Below are positions 18,001 to 25,928 of a DNA stretch of 28,853 nt, piece after piece. The notes under the pieces were generated by a model that saw only the letters and a list, made by a program, of their open reading frames with translations, ran no database searches and was not told the origin of the DNA. This stretch comes from a virus. The stretch lies in IMG/VR virus record IMGVR_UViG_3300020421_000099, positions 1-28,853 of that record; one strand, 5' to 3'. How positions within the stretch are numbered: the first letter of the stretch is position 1; each line of letters begins with the position of its first letter. The position numbers and the translations under genes were made by a program.

Positions 18001-21000
18001 AAAGTGAAACACTAGAAGTATCAACACTTAGAGTATCACCTTTAATTAGAGAAATAGGAGGATTGACAGAAGATCCAATACTTACAAATCTATTACCAGG
18101 ATCATATGCTGCAGTAACAGAACTAGTAGCAGATGATACTATAGTCAGATCTATGACATCCTTTGGTCTTAGAGTATGAGGTTGAGCAGTAGTTGCAGTA
18201 ACTTTATGAACTTTTGCACTAGCAGTTATTACGTCACGATTTGTCTTTAAGGAATGAGTATTACCAATAGCAACATTATTGGTATCAAACATAACTCTCT
18301 GCAAATCAGATCCAATACCAGATTGAGTGGTTACAATACCAACTAAACTATTATCAATTACTTGAACATATAATTCTGGTGGCAATGGACGTTTGAATCC
18401 AACATTCACCCTCTTCATTGCATCAGTCTGATACGTTAGGGATGTACCTGCTCCAGGACTATAGAGAACTTTATCTCCAGTAGTGAATGGGTGATCTGGA
18501 ATGTATATTGATCTAGTTGGAATAAACTTATCCTTTATTTCGTTGCCATGGAATGCTACTATTTGATTACCGCCTCTAGCAGCAACACTAACAGTACTAC
18601 CAATACCAACACCAAATGTCAGACCAACTCCAACAGACTTCTCAGCATTGAAATAATATGCCTCATCTGTAGGTGTACTTAGATCAAAACTAGATGGTGC
18701 AGTATAAGTAAACTCCTTTTCCAATCTAGTGATTTTAGTTCCAAATGTATGAGCAGCACCAGTAGTACCGTTCTGTGCTCTCAACATTTCTAATCTATTA
18801 TTCTTGACATCAAAATTGAGAATTTTTAGTTGTTCACTATCAATTAGAACGATATCATCCACACTAAACTTATAATCGGATGTAACGTATTCAGGTAACC
18901 AATCAGTAATATAAACACTAGTAGTCATACCAGAAGTGGTTACAGGACGCATTGCCACCCCAAGATTGGTGCTAACTTCTCTTACAGCTATCGTTACAAG
19001 ACCACCAAGTGAATCATGAGTATTTGTAGATATACCAACTATCTGTATACTTGCACCATCAGGAATAGAATGAGGATATGTTGCTATACCTATTACCGTG
19101 TTTTTCTCATATGAAAGAACAACATTTGGCCAAGTAGTAATTGTAGTTGTAAGTGTATTGATTCCTGGTCCTTCTATGCGACTAACTTTACCAATAGCAC
19201 CAAAACCATCAGTTTCTCTATTATCAAAAACTAACTTGTCGCCAACATTATAATCTTGACCACTAATAATAATATCAACACTTTCTACAGATCCACTCTT
19301 AGTATTAGAAAGTTTAGCATTTTTACCAGTATTCTTATTTGAGTTACTTATAAATTCATATTCTGGTATGTTATGCGGTTTTGTATTCCTAACTAAATTC
19401 AATTTGACAGGATCTAAATCCTGATCATTATCAAATCCAATATTGAATTCGTTGATTCTGGAATGATAAGTATCACCAATAATATATGGGAATATTGGTC
19501 TTCTAACTCCGTTAAATGGATCAGTTGGGTTATTTACGGGAACTGGATCAACAGTAGTGTGATACGCATATACACCATTTGGAAACTCAGGAGTTGCAGC
19601 ATATCTACCATTATGCTCATCTAAGTCACCAACACCCTCAACATAAGTATAATCTTCACAGAAAAATCCTGCAGGATACTTAGAAATATTAGGACCATCT
19701 ACTCTTTGACTAGCTAATTTTATATAACTAGACTCCATATATTTGAATCCTCCATCCACAATACCATAAGGACCGTATATTGGGTTACCATCATACGCCC
19801 ATCCAACAATAGGAGAATGATCTTGACCAACATCACCTAACCAATCTCTCAGTAACCTTGGAATGTAGTAATTGATATATGGATTACCTAAATCAGAATC
19901 TCTTGCAGTTTCATAGAATCCATCATCCTCATTGACATCACCATACCTAGCATACCTATCAACTTGGTTTACTGTCCAAGTTTTTATATTACTTGAGAAG
20001 ATTGCATCAGTACCAGGTGTTTTTGCTGTAGCAGTTGTCTGTTCTTGAGTATATCCAATACCTTTATCAATAATATCAATCCTAATTATTGTTCCGTCAT
20101 ATACAACTGCCTTTGCTTTAGCCCCTACACCATCACCATCAATAATAACATCAGGTGTACTCCAGAATTCTGTTCCACCATGTTTGACAATTATTTGATC
20201 TATTTGACCATTTACAATAAACGGTTGTATAAATGCATTCTTACCAATAACTGTATCAATAACAGGTTTAAAGTTATCGTTGATAACAGTAGATCCCCAT
20301 TCACTACCATTTTCACTAACATGAATAGATTTTACTTGTCCTCTTATAATAGGGGTAGCAGTAGCATTAGAAGTACTAATACCCTGTCTACCACTTATAT
20401 CAATTGATATTGGAGGATCTTGGAATATATGTACCCCTAATCCAGAATTAGTAAGATCAATATAAGTGGCAAGAGTTTTTGAAGAAGATATTCTAAACTG
20501 ATCATCAGTAATCTTATCAACATAATACTCTGTATTAGCAGTCAAACCACCAATAACACTACCAGTAGTCGAATACTTAATAATATCACCATGATCAAAA
20601 CCATGTTGATTGATGTTTATAACACTAGTAAATGTATTCACACCTACAGTTGGTGTCTTGATTTCTCTATTCTTGAATAATCCTGAATCTTCTATAGCAA
20701 TTTTATCTACAATATTTCTTCTAGCAGTGGTTTTGAACCTTTGCAATCCACCACCATTAGTAGTTAAATCAATAGTACCAATACCAGATAACGCTTTTGT
20801 CCTAGATTCTGAGATATGAATCTGAAAATCATCTAGTTTTACGACATAGTATGGTGCGGTATCTACCAAATTACCTGGCGTTATACCAATACCTATGGTT
20901 GTACTATCATTAGAATCGTATATAATCTCCTCACCATTCTTGAAACCATGCGGTTCTGAGAAAACAAACCTGTCTGTTGCTGTATTAACTACCGAACCAG

Positions 21001-23347
21001 TAGAAGTTGAATCAAACTCAACCGACTGATGGTCGGTCTTCATATTCGCTTTTAGTATAGCAGTCGTATTATTACCGCCTATTATTTTTACAGTAGGTGT
21101 TTCTTCGTAGTCTATACCACGAGTATTAACAAGAACTTCAGTAAGACTACCTTGAACTTGCGCTATAACCGAAGCACCAGCCCCAGTATGACCATCTTGA
21201 TTGACAGCAATACGTGGTGGGTTGATTACATCATAATCATAACCCTCATTAAGAACTTCAACAGATTCTAAAGGTCCATAGTAAACTATGTCGGTTGATT
21301 TATAAGAATAAGCCTCAACACCATTAGCAAATAACCCAACACCACCTTGAACAGTTTTATCATGTTCTGAAGCAAATTCAGGTTCTTCGAACTTTCTAAG
21401 TAACTTTTGTGGTCCTAATGATGTCCCAGAGACTATTGAGGGGGTCAGGAAGTGGGTAGAAGTACCTGATATATCAGATCCACTGAATGCAGTAAGGAAT
21501 TGCCCTCTACGGACGTTTTCAGCAGTATATGCAAGTTTTACAGAATTATCATTAACTTTCTTGATGTAATATGGTTGACCTTCATTTAAATTTGTTAGTG
21601 TGCCTATTCCTGAAGATGTATATACTATTAGATCACCATCATGTAAATTATGATCAATAATTGATATTTCTACAGTAGTCGTAGTTATACCTGAATTAGT
21701 AAACTCACGAATCCTTTTTTGCGGATCAATATTCCAATGTGGGAAACTATTAGACGCAACATATAAAGTATTATCGTCAGAATACGTATTTTGAACATCT
21801 GCAGTATATCCATCTACACTAACTTTTAATTTTCTGCGTATAGAATACTTTGTATCTGGATCTAATGTAGGGGTGTTTATAGTAAGACGCTTTGGAAGAG
21901 TACTATAAACGAAAGTAACTTTACCATCGAATATAACTCCATCTGGATCTATTACCTCAATTTCATCACCGACATATAGTTGATGTTCTGCTGATAGATC
22001 AACATTATAGTTAAATTGACTGACAAGTCCAAATCCATCAATTGCATATGTAGCAGCAGTATTATAGATCCAAGTAGACCATTTTAGATCATCTTTTGGT
22101 TTACCCAGTGTCTTTACATCAATATCAGATTCTCTCTGCTGATTCAATCCAGTTCCAACAAACTTACTAAGAACACCCAGTACATTGAAAATAACCAGTT
22201 TAGTTATATCACCATCTTCATAAGAATATGCTGGTATACCTGATGTAACAGTAGATCCAATACCACATGGAGAAGTAAGTGTTGTTATTCCAGTAAACTG
22301 TGTGAGATTCTTTCCAGTATAATCTATTGTTCCATCTTCAAAATCGAAAGTTCCTGAAGTATCAAAACCAACAGTAGAATCAACATTTAGAATTGTCGCA
22401 CCTATAGGAGAACTTTTTGTAATAAATGTCTTACCTGCTTGCTTAAACTTACCAATAGTAGTACCTTTAGAGATAGAAATCTTATAAAAATCCCTATCTC
22501 CTATGACAGCACGTTCAACATCGTAAATAGAACCACTTGATTCAATAGGAGTTGTTTGCTGAATTAAACTTTGTCCAGTTATTTTTAATGGATTACCTAG
22601 TAATAATTCGCATACTAATACATCGTTTACAACATAATCCGCATCAGATGGTCTTACAAGGAATTTGGATGGTTGAACCATCTCAACAGTCTCACCATAT
22701 AATGCTCCAAATAATATTTTGAACGCTTCTTCAGTACCTTTAGACTTATAGAAGTCTTTTGCTTGTCTTATAAAATTAGATTGATTTAGATCTTCATCAA
22801 GATTTCTTTCCGCAAAACCATGTAATACTTGTTTCTTGAGTTTCTTTCTAAACTCAGTTAGAAAAACATTAGATAAATTGGTAACTCTGGCATCCACAGC
22901 ATGAGTACCAATACCAGTAGAAGTAAAAGTAAGATATTCTGGCGAGTTGGTTTTAGCATTGTTTTCGATGCCGCTAAATCCACGGACACATCCAGTAAAG
23001 GTATTTGTAGTTATACCAGTATAAGTGATAATCTCATCATTTACCTTCAACAAACCCCATTGATTAGGCCAACCTTTAGTTGAATCAACATGAATTGTAT
23101 CTGAAATACCAGTTGCATATTGAGATATTGATGTGAATCCAATCAGATTCTCATCATTGAGAAAATCTAGTCCTTTATAATCAACTAAATTATCCGCAAT
23201 ATCAATTGCACCTCCCTGATATTCTTGGGAAATATAGTATTGTTTTAGAAACTCACCAAATAGAGGGTTCTCGGTATCAATGGATTCAGGTACTTGGCTC
23301 TGAATAACCTCATTGATCTTAACTCTGGTAAAAGATGTTGTTATCAT
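15062..23347 (-). CDS. 7: Giant gp7-like baseplate wedge protein with YHYH domain
   Basis: This is the largest gene (2761 residues). Residues about 25-245 resemble the C-terminal region of T4 gp7: a PLFGEFLKQYY segment, then LTEFRKKLKKQVL, then DFYKSKGTEEAFKILFGALY, GETVEM and a tail with LLLGNPLKI. T4 gp7 has the comparable 'FYSTKGIEASYKFLFKVLYNEEVEIEI ... LLGRL' order from memory. Downstream are three copies of an HGFxxGDxxxY...YYV bead (about 556-636, 793-872, 906-976), several Gly-Tyr beta repeats, and a YHYH domain at about 1145-1295 (VGWAYDGNPIYGPYG, DLDEHNGRYA, GVYAYHTT). The C-terminal ~400 residues look like fibre or lectin-type beta domains. Joined to gp6 and to the next gene by TAATG overlaps, it should occupy the gp7 position in the wedge. 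The gp7 name fits the N-terminus only. Confidence 0.85.
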   Translation of the reverse strand: MITTSFTRVKINEVIQSQVPESIDTENPLFGEFLKQYYISQEYQGGAIDIADNLVDYKGLDFLNDENLIGFTSISQYATGISDTIHVDSTKGWPNQWGLLKVNDEIITYTGITTNTFTGCVRGFSGIENNAKTNSPEYLTFTSTGIGTHAVDARVTNLSNVFLTEFRKKLKKQVLHGFAERNLDEDLNQSNFIRQAKDFYKSKGTEEAFKILFGALYGETVEMVQPSKFLVRPSDADYVVNDVLVCELLLGNPLKITGQSLIQQTTPIESSGSIYDVERAVIGDRDFYKISISKGTTIGKFKQAGKTFITKSSPIGATILNVDSTVGFDTSGTFDFEDGTIDYTGKNLTQFTGITTLTSPCGIGSTVTSGIPAYSYEDGDITKLVIFNVLGVLSKFVGTGLNQQRESDIDVKTLGKPKDDLKWSTWIYNTAATYAIDGFGLVSQFNYNVDLSAEHQLYVGDEIEVIDPDGVIFDGKVTFVYSTLPKRLTINTPTLDPDTKYSIRRKLKVSVDGYTADVQNTYSDDNTLYVASNSFPHWNIDPQKRIREFTNSGITTTTVEISIIDHNLHDGDLIVYTSSGIGTLTNLNEGQPYYIKKVNDNSVKLAYTAENVRRGQFLTAFSGSDISGTSTHFLTPSIVSGTSLGPQKLLRKFEEPEFASEHDKTVQGGVGLFANGVEAYSYKSTDIVYYGPLESVEVLNEGYDYDVINPPRIAVNQDGHTGAGASVIAQVQGSLTEVLVNTRGIDYEETPTVKIIGGNNTTAILKANMKTDHQSVEFDSTSTGSVVNTATDRFVFSEPHGFKNGEEIIYDSNDSTTIGIGITPGNLVDTAPYYVVKLDDFQIHISESRTKALSGIGTIDLTTNGGGLQRFKTTARRNIVDKIAIEDSGLFKNREIKTPTVGVNTFTSVININQHGFDHGDIIKYSTTGSVIGGLTANTEYYVDKITDDQFRISSSKTLATYIDLTNSGLGVHIFQDPPISIDISGRQGISTSNATATPIIRGQVKSIHVSENGSEWGSTVINDNFKPVIDTVIGKNAFIQPFIVNGQIDQIIVKHGGTEFWSTPDVIIDGDGVGAKAKAVVYDGTIIRIDIIDKGIGYTQEQTTATAKTPGTDAIFSSNIKTWTVNQVDRYARYGDVNEDDGFYETARDSDLGNPYINYYIPRLLRDWLGDVGQDHSPIVGWAYDGNPIYGPYGIVDGGFKYMESSYIKLASQRVDGPNISKYPAGFFCEDYTYVEGVGDLDEHNGRYAATPEFPNGVYAYHTTVDPVPVNNPTDPFNGVRRPIFPYIIGDTYHSRINEFNIGFDNDQDLDPVKLNLVRNTKPHNIPEYEFISNSNKNTGKNAKLSNTKSGSVESVDIIISGQDYNVGDKLVFDNRETDGFGAIGKVSRIEGPGINTLTTTITTWPNVVLSYEKNTVIGIATYPHSIPDGASIQIVGISTNTHDSLGGLVTIAVREVSTNLGVAMRPVTTSGMTTSVYITDWLPEYVTSDYKFSVDDIVLIDSEQLKILNFDVKNNRLEMLRAQNGTTGAAHTFGTKITRLEKEFTYTAPSSFDLSTPTDEAYYFNAEKSVGVGLTFGVGIGSTVSVAARGGNQIVAFHGNEIKDKFIPTRSIYIPDHPFTTGDKVLYSPGAGTSLTYQTDAMKRVNVGFKRPLPPELYVQVIDNSLVGIVTTQSGIGSDLQRVMFDTNNVAIGNTHSLKTNRDVITASAKVHKVTATTAQPHTLRPKDVIDLTIVSSATSSVTAAYDPGNRFVSIGSSVNPPISLIKGDTLSVDTSSVSLLNTRLEFFLDNKYNKPFVGSGVSTIEVQNFGIPGNAGSLTKIHFTEQVPEVLYYKFLPLQNTKVIEVNTDIVDYSKIFVNVSKFTGKHTISSITSTTFDFNLFDFPEVVGYSSESLIRYTTDSKNIIGPISSIELQSGGVQYIDTPEVSVASTTGSSATLKAFGSDIGAIDKVTTIDAGYDYPSDGTLQPQAAVPQVLFLKDNFSIGSVAITSTGRNYLTPPNFVVYNSKTDSVNQGPQFESQMTGGSVTGVKIISGGGNLSSGDVEIHAVDNTNGVGIISALYASGSKTVTLRLQTPQTGFTTAVPFPFTVGDKVFVENVGVQTGNGYNSADYGYKPFTLTGVTTAYGNINQATVTYVVDKDPGMHDYAKYGTVTNDKDLAKFKVSLVESEFLNGEPVTSSSGGVAEVVKGIGKTRNVLRIDSLVGFNTGDTVKGAYSTAGGTIDSSQEYTGHFELDSSFEKPFGWERDTGKLSDFYQRVQDNDYYQNFAYALKSTVGIASWSEPVDSVAHIAGFKKHSDLIINSTPSTAPQVAGISSGAGGVILLDAEASLFDRHQYDIVTENTNLEETISDEITFTSGRFGDALICKTNRVLEIDDISPQFYSDPDLIRSVELDTFDMLTGGPDGSGITAIKYYAQVSLDVALGVSFNATQYSEFVVFHDGTDAYLNTYSELSDYDDLGEFTTSTNGQLASVMFVPANSAYAYDITFHKEIISNAVGVATTSFGFQQYVGETKALAVNGSLVQQDVISIDATKYKSGTILVAARKSGGQREIDEFTWLADGANNVIFTAYGNMLGTTDVGALALDMASNTLKLKHTPPVGVAVTISTLARNVGVAQTVTGTGITGNYEIGDTALSNTYTTITATGSPSTNIISQKNYSNYSTCKYRIEIQNTTDSTWSTFVVGSNSYGGNSNWNRYNNLSTATDQKRDMRATDIYVIGGNTQLRFTPLANKAYIVRVSEMKIDKPDVVSSNITFTL

Positions 23348-25227
23348 TATCGGGTCTTCTTACCGTTTTGGTAGCTAGATTTAGGATCATATCTTGTGCC
23401 AGAAGTATTAGCACCAGATGAAATAGAGTCTTCTCTCATAGAGAAACTACTTTTTGACACATCAAACTGTAAATACAATTCCTTACGTGCTAAAACATCG
23501 TTTGATTCTGGAATTGCTTGTATTTCAATGATATTATCTGATAACGAAGTAGACGTTATATTGACAGTATCTATAATGATTTCACCCTTCTTATAATCAA
23601 CACTACCAAATGAATCAGAAACAACAGTTATTTCAGTATCGGAAGTGACTTTGAATAAGAAAAGAGTTCCTCTATTAGTTCCTGCAATAGACCTATCTGA
23701 GAAATAAACAGTACCATTAACACCAGATACAGTAAATCCAGTAGATTTGATATTATAATTATTTTGACTACGATAGAAAGTATTATCAAAACACAGTTCA
23801 TACTGAGCAAACTGGTTTAGAAGTGCCTTCAAATCCCTCCTTATTCTTACAGTAGTGATATTTGATGTTATTGAGGTATTTACATTATCAATAAGTGATA
23901 ATATCTTACTATACTTGAACCTACCACCAAACTTGTTTAGTTCAGTACCAGACGCAAAAGAGGTAAGAGAGGAGATTATATCACTCTTCAAGTTCTCCTT
24001 ACTACCTATAAAACTTGGGTTATAGTAAATGCAACTATCAATCTCAACATACAAGAACTTCAAATCAATCAATTGCGGAACAATTCCTGCAACAGAGTAA
24101 CTTTTTAGAGATTTTAGTATTTGCTTCTTAGTAAACTCTGATAAGAATGATCCATTCTTAGGTTTAGCAGCAACAAAAACTCTACCATACTTCGGTGGAT
24201 TTAACTCCTCACCACCAAATGCACTTATAGATTCTATATTTGGATAAACTGATGGTACAATTGCTTCATAATCTGACGCTGTTACCGCCCTATACTGTGC
24301 GGAATACATCCTTGGAGCATAATAACGAAGACTTCTAACAGACTCTATCTCATCACCATCTGCAGATGGGAAGTTAGGTGTTAGTATAGAGAAGAAACCA
24401 GATAAAGATGCTCCATCCTGATCCTCTAATGTTCCAGAAAAACTAAGTTGATTTACACCATTACCACCTTTACCTTCTGTTTTTATATAAGAAACATCTA
24501 TAACATTACCATTAGTAAGTTTCCTACCAAATATACCATCACCAAATAATAACTCATACTTCTCATCAGTAGTTTCTTGTATGAGATAAATGTTAGATGT
24601 TGAAGTTACACCAACAATATTATCAACTAATTTGTATTCGGTAGTTGTTGTACTACCCTCATTGTCTCTAATATACACTCTTAGAGTAGATGTGTCTATA
24701 CTATCATTCGGAAGAATAAAACGCTGATTTGGTTGAGAATCATTCTTAATATATTCGGTTTCTAAAAATTGTCCTTGAAATATTTCAACAGTACCTGCAG
24801 AATAACCATTGATAGCAGTACCAGTAACCTTTTCGGGTATAGAGAAAATATAGTTTACGTTAGATACTGAACCATTAGCAATAACACCTGGTTGGAAACT
24901 AATAGTAGTAGCTGATGTACTAAGACCTGTTATGTTATATGTTGCTGTTGTTCTTGCTGCTCTTTTTGACCTAGGAACATATCCAATATTACGTGCAAGG
25001 GATACAACGTTCTCTCTTAAAGTAGCAGAGTCAATGAATGTCTCATTGACCACCATATTAGTGTTATATGCAGTAAGATATGAATTATACGCTAATAAAT
25101 TGATAATAACAGATAGGTTAGAACCCTCAAAGTCCATATCTGAGAAATTTGAGTTTTCTCGTAGATAGTCCTTTATAGAGGCTTTTATATCCTCAAAATT
25201 TAGGTTTGTAAACTGTTGTAGTGCCAT
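23347..25227 (-). CDS. 6: Baseplate wedge subunit gp6
   Basis: This 626-residue protein is close to the 660 residues of T4 gp6, the dimeric wedge scaffold that forms the inner baseplate ring. The N-terminus has the family landmarks: NFEDIKASIKDYL, then FSDMDFEGSNLS, LLAYNSYLTAYNTNM, NETFIDSATLRENVVSLAR and IGYVPRSKRAA (about 10-90). The middle contains the Baseplate-J-like region, with LRYYAPRMYSAQYRAVTASDYEAIV (about 304-328) and AVTASDYEA at its core. It partners with gp25, gp7, gp53 and gp8 in T4. The ATG overlaps the gp25 stop (TAATG), with an AGG ribosome site 6 bases before it. No anomaly is seen in length or motifs. Confidence 0.93.
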   Translation of the reverse strand: MALQQFTNLNFEDIKASIKDYLRENSNFSDMDFEGSNLSVIINLLAYNSYLTAYNTNMVVNETFIDSATLRENVVSLARNIGYVPRSKRAARTTATYNITGLSTSATTISFQPGVIANGSVSNVNYIFSIPEKVTGTAINGYSAGTVEIFQGQFLETEYIKNDSQPNQRFILPNDSIDTSTLRVYIRDNEGSTTTTEYKLVDNIVGVTSTSNIYLIQETTDEKYELLFGDGIFGRKLTNGNVIDVSYIKTEGKGGNGVNQLSFSGTLEDQDGASLSGFFSILTPNFPSADGDEIESVRSLRYYAPRMYSAQYRAVTASDYEAIVPSVYPNIESISAFGGEELNPPKYGRVFVAAKPKNGSFLSEFTKKQILKSLKSYSVAGIVPQLIDLKFLYVEIDSCIYYNPSFIGSKENLKSDIISSLTSFASGTELNKFGGRFKYSKILSLIDNVNTSITSNITTVRIRRDLKALLNQFAQYELCFDNTFYRSQNNYNIKSTGFTVSGVNGTVYFSDRSIAGTNRGTLFLFKVTSDTEITVVSDSFGSVDYKKGEIIIDTVNITSTSLSDNIIEIQAIPESNDVLARKELYLQFDVSKSSFSMREDSISSGANTSGTRYDPKSSYQNGKKTR

Positions 25228-25631
25228 TATAACCTAGTTGGTTCTAAAACGAAATTGATTGTTTGTTGGGGTGCATCCAAGCCTACTATGCGATATTTAA
25301 TAGTAACGTCTAAACAATTGTTATCAGGTTCAACGATCAGATCAACGCCATCCAACTGAACTCTAGGTTCAAAGTTAGATAATACGACTTCAACTTCTGT
25401 TCTTATTGGATCAATATAAGTTGAATCAGCCAATTCAAACAATGACTCGGTAATTCTAGTACCTACAAGGGGATTGAAAACAGTCTCTCCGAGATGTGTC
25501 CTCACCAAATTTTGCACAGAACGTTTTATCGCATCCTCATTTTTCAAAACAAGTACATCATTTGTGATGGGATGCTTCTTAAAAGACAATGAAATGTCTT
25601 TAAAACCCTGAGAAAACCGTTGTTGTGGCAC
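25227..25631 (-). CDS. 25: Baseplate wedge subunit gp25 (GPW/gp25 family)
   Basis: The 134-residue length matches T4 gp25 (132). The protein has the GPW/gp25 signature: FKDISLSFKKHP near the start, an AIKRSVQNLVRTHLGETVFNP segment (about 34-54), GTRITESLFE (about 57-66) and an EVVLSNFEPRV region (about 82-92). It resembles tail-lysozyme-related baseplate proteins but lacks enzymatic activity, and initiates sheath assembly at the inner baseplate. The start is GTG at 25631, with an AAGG 12 bases upstream. An ATG start would cut into the conserved N-terminus. It is the first gene of the late baseplate operon, placed right after the terminator and two CTAAATA motifs. Confidence 0.93.
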   Translation of the reverse strand: MPQQRFSQGFKDISLSFKKHPITNDVLVLKNEDAIKRSVQNLVRTHLGETVFNPLVGTRITESLFELADSTYIDPIRTEVEVVLSNFEPRVQLDGVDLIVEPDNNCLDVTIKYRIVGLDAPQQTINFVLEPTRL

Positions 25632-25651
25632 TAGTTTTTATAACCTTCGTA

Positions 25652-25668
25652 TATTTAGTTCTATTTAG
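25652..25668 (-). promoter_or_regulatory. Tandem T4-like late promoter motifs (two CTAAATA)
   Basis: The minus strand reads CTAAATAGAACTAAATATA: two copies of CTAAATA (25662-25668 and 25652-25658) exactly 10 bases apart, on the same face of the helix. They lie between a terminator and the GTG of gp25, about 21 and 31 bases upstream, as expected for the late promoter of the baseplate operon. Confidence 0.7.
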
Positions 25669-25671
25669 AGA

Positions 25672-25704
25672 CAAAAAAAGACCTCCTCTACTGAGAAGGT
25701 CTTT
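25672..25704 (-). terminator. Factor-independent transcription terminator
   Basis: On the minus strand AAAGACCTTCTC and GAGGAGGTCTTT pair across a short AGTA loop, with one G-T wobble, and are followed by a run of seven T. It lies 25 bases after the stop of the 57-residue gene and before the late promoters of gp25. It would end the accessory transcript and isolate it from the late baseplate operon. On the plus strand there is no matching gene to terminate. Confidence 0.88.
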
Positions 25705-25728
25705 ATTGGATGCTCCGTAGCCTGATAT

Positions 25729-25902
25729 TCAGTCGGAATCCTCTTCTTCGTGGCCAAGATATCGGACTTCTACCTCGTCAGGGTGTGGAAATCCAGAGTT
25801 GTAAAACTCTGCAGCTAATTCTTGAGTGATGTCAAGCATTTCGTCTTCTTCTATAGAAGAGAATTCCTTTACGCCCTGTACGTATATATCATATAATTCC
25901 AT
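25729..25902 (-). CDS. Small acidic phage protein of unknown function
   Basis: The 57-residue product (MELYDIYVQGVKEF at the start) is strongly acidic. It has an SIEEDEMLDITQELAAEFYNSG helix (about 16-37) and a FPHPDEVEVRYLG segment, then an EEEDSD tail. The layout 'short beta hairpin with V-x-G-V, acidic helix with LAxEFY, G-x-P-x-P' matches a small conserved protein I recognise from T4-like cyanophages without an assigned role. It lies 26 bases after the glycosyltransferase-like gene, shares its promoter, and sits just before the terminator. A regulator or host-factor-binding role is possible but unsupported. Confidence 0.75.
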   Translation of the reverse strand: MELYDIYVQGVKEFSSIEEDEMLDITQELAAEFYNSGFPHPDEVEVRYLGHEEEDSD

Positions 25903-25928
25903 GGGCTGTAATCAATCTTTACAGGTAT

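Noticed and set aside
20045-20407. Plus-strand frame of 120 codons, Asn/Ile/Cys/Tyr-rich
   Set aside because: It is the complement of the gp7-like giant. Its low-complexity residue bias arises from the opposite coding strand.
23628-23810. Hydrophobic minus-strand frame (membrane-like) inside gp6
   Set aside because: It overlaps conserved gp6 coding sequence in another frame. Hydrophobicity follows from the AT-rich codons of gp6, and no start signal is seen.
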